Source: Bacteroidales bacterium (GTDB lineage: Bacteria > Bacteroidota > Bacteroidia > Bacteroidales > UBA932). Taken from it: a DNA stretch of 64,000 nucleotides. The notes beneath the pieces were generated by a model, which ran no database searches, was not told the DNA's origin, and saw only the letters and a program-made list of their open reading frames with translations. This document shows positions 62,578-64,000 of this stretch, one piece after another. Both the position numbers and the translations under genes were made by a program. Numbering within the stretch: the first letter of the stretch is position 1; every line of letters begins with the position of its first letter. The stretch is from the NCBI GenBank assembly GCA_017399865.1, contig JAFQAT010000017.1, positions 62,001 to 126,000 of the forward strand, given 5' to 3'.

Positions 62578-64000
62578 ATGAAAACAACAACATTCCTTAA
62601 GAGTTTGACACTTGCAGCCGCAGCATTCTTCTTCGGCGCTTGCCAGCAGTATTACATCGAGACACAGCCGGAGGTTGCTGTCAAGATGGACACAGATGTC
62701 CGCGAGGCATATACCATCTCTGGAACTAATCCACAGCCTGCTACCTTCAGCATCGCATCGACTACTCCTTGGGAAATCACAGGATATGAATCTGCCGAGT
62801 GGCTTAGCGTGAAGCCGGCTTCCAGCGCTTTGTCAAGCCTTTCGACAGATGTTACTCTCACAGCTGTTCCTAATGACACTTATGAGGATCGTTCCGTAAC
62901 CCTTACTCTCAAGGGAGAAGGAATTGAGAAGGTCTGGACAGTAACTGTAACTCAGTATAAGAAGAGCAAGCTCTTTGTACAGCCAATAGGCGAGGCTTTT
63001 GTGGCTGATGTAAGTTCACGTACATTCACAATCGAGACAAACCTTGCTTGGGAAGTGCGTTCAGCTGACTCATGGCTTACATTCGACAAGACCAGTGGAA
63101 CAGGTACAGGTGCTGTCGAGACTGTTACTGCAACCGCATCTATCAATCCAGGTGTAGAGAGAACTACCACAGTGATAGTTACAGCCGGTAATGAGACTAA
63201 TACTTTTGAGGTAAGTCAGAAGGGTATCACGCTTGAATTCCTTCCTGTAGAGTCTGCAGTTCTGAATTATGCTGGTGGTGAGCTTGTTCTTGATGTAGAT
63301 GCTTCAATCGGATGGAATGTTCAGTCAAAGGCAGATTGGGTTACAGTAGAGAAAATAAATGACACTCAGGTCAAAGTAACTGCTGTTGCTAACAATAAGT
63401 TTGCTGAAAGAAAGACTTTCGTGACTTTGGTTCCGGAAGCTTCAGGTCTTGACCTCAAGGATGAAATAGAGCTGACTCAGGATGTGGCTTTCGAATTTGA
63501 AGGTTGTGAGGTTCTTGAGGACGGTTCTGTCAAGCTTGACGGTGCAGCAGGTTCAAGAGTAAACATCAAGGATGGCCTCCGTTATTTCACAGCTGTTATC
63601 AATGTGAAGGAAATCAGCTTCGGTGAGAAGGGTCAGTTCTGGTTCTTCAGTGAGACAGACGGTGACTTCGGTAACTGGATGACAGTCGGCAAGTTCAGAC
63701 TCCGTACAAACAACGGTAGCGTATCCAACTATGACAACACCTACTATGATGACGACATGTCAGTCGAGTTCCTCAATACAATGACGACTTATGAGTTCAC
63801 AGTAACTCCAGACGCAGAGACTGCTGGAAACGGTAAGTTCATCTTCACTGTAAATGATACTACAATCGAGTCTCACTCTTGGGCAAGTCCATTCGCAGGA
63901 ACTGATGCAGCTTTCGAGTGGTATTTCGGATTCAACTCTTCAACATCTGACGGAACTTATTATGTGGTAGAGTCTTGCACAATTACTCCAATCGCTGAAT
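62578..64000 (+). CDS. BACON-domain surface lipoprotein (3' end outside window)
   Basis: Open from the ATG at 62578 to the window edge, at least 474 residues. Lipobox FGAC (Cys22). Three successive BACON-like immunoglobulin-fold repeats occupy about residues 35-120, 125-210 and 215-300, each with a W-x-V/I strand and a terminal xVTQ/ELTQ/VSQ motif. A beta-sandwich follows (about 305 onward, with WFFSETDGDFGNWM). In this operon position it is probably a SusE/F-like surface glycan-binding protein. The C-terminal part cannot be judged. Confidence 0.85.
   Translation, partial: MKTTTFLKSLTLAAAAFFFGACQQYYIETQPEVAVKMDTDVREAYTISGTNPQPATFSIASTTPWEITGYESAEWLSVKPASSALSSLSTDVTLTAVPNDTYEDRSVTLTLKGEGIEKVWTVTVTQYKKSKLFVQPIGEAFVADVSSRTFTIETNLAWEVRSADSWLTFDKTSGTGTGAVETVTATASINPGVERTTTVIVTAGNETNTFEVSQKGITLEFLPVESAVLNYAGGELVLDVDASIGWNVQSKADWVTVEKINDTQVKVTAVANNKFAERKTFVTLVPEASGLDLKDEIELTQDVAFEFEGCEVLEDGSVKLDGAAGSRVNIKDGLRYFTAVINVKEISFGEKGQFWFFSETDGDFGNWMTVGKFRLRTNNGSVSNYDNTYYDDDMSVEFLNTMTTYEFTVTPDAETAGNGKFIFTVNDTTIESHSWASPFAGTDAAFEWYFGFNSSTSDGTYYVVESCTITPIAE

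Overview
The window looks like a chromosomal piece of a gut-type Bacteroidales bacterium of roughly 50% GC. The evidence is paired SusC/SusD genes, a XylR-type regulator (periplasmic-binding-like sensor fused to an AraC-type HTH), S46 and C69 dipeptidases, a fused SecDF, NfeD with FloA, Bacteroidales-only families (DUF4855, DUF4923), and many promoters of the Bacteroidetes form TTTG-N19-21-TAnnTTTG. I cannot fix the genus; an Alistipes/Cryptobacteroides-like lineage would fit, but that is inference.

Layout. 1-7645: the tail of a polysaccharide utilisation locus (a partial surface protein, DUF4855 protein, GH127 family arabinofuranosidase, mutarotase-like protein), then a GH3 enzyme with its own promoter. 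7646-8420: no gene, but a dense set of long DNA hairpins in two sequence families. 8421-17842: DUF4923 lipocalin-like protein, ThiL-like kinase, a secreted EEP phosphatase/nuclease, DnaE and SecDF. 18011-23520: a PD40/SPOR envelope protein, GH67 alpha-glucuronidase, NfeD and FloA. 23634-24077: tRNA-Ser(GCT) and a nearby duplicate of its 3' end. 24078-30127: an envelope-lipid neighbourhood (metallophosphoesterase, GT4 glycosyltransferase, PagL-like outer-membrane deacylase, GtrA, CDP-alcohol phosphatidyltransferase, acyltransferase). 30359-35520: a small membrane peptide, a LysR regulator divergent from a DASS anion transporter, YbaK deacylase and GH43. 35577-42292: a TPR lipoprotein, then a regulator-LptE-(unknown)-SecG operon, then a short ClpB. 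42403-49510: S46 and C69 dipeptidases around a polyferredoxin, and a nitroreductase. 49621-64000: PheS, then a regulator and a second polysaccharide locus (GH18, two SusC/SusD pairs, and a BACON-domain lipoprotein cut by the window edge).

How it fits together. Most of the window is envelope building (SecDF, SecG, LptE, lipid enzymes) plus glycan foraging. GH127, GH3, GH67 and GH43 together suggest arabinose- and glucuronate-decorated plant glycans; the GH18 locus suggests a GlcNAc-containing glycan. The dipeptidases fit peptide use.

The most unusual material is between the genes. Two copies of one hairpin (family A) share a nearly identical 57-base core while their stems differ by paired compensatory changes. 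A second family (B) has a shared 38-base core inside unlike but perfect palindromic arms, flanked by direct repeats that look like target duplications. A third long hairpin (C) and several short palindromes complete the set.
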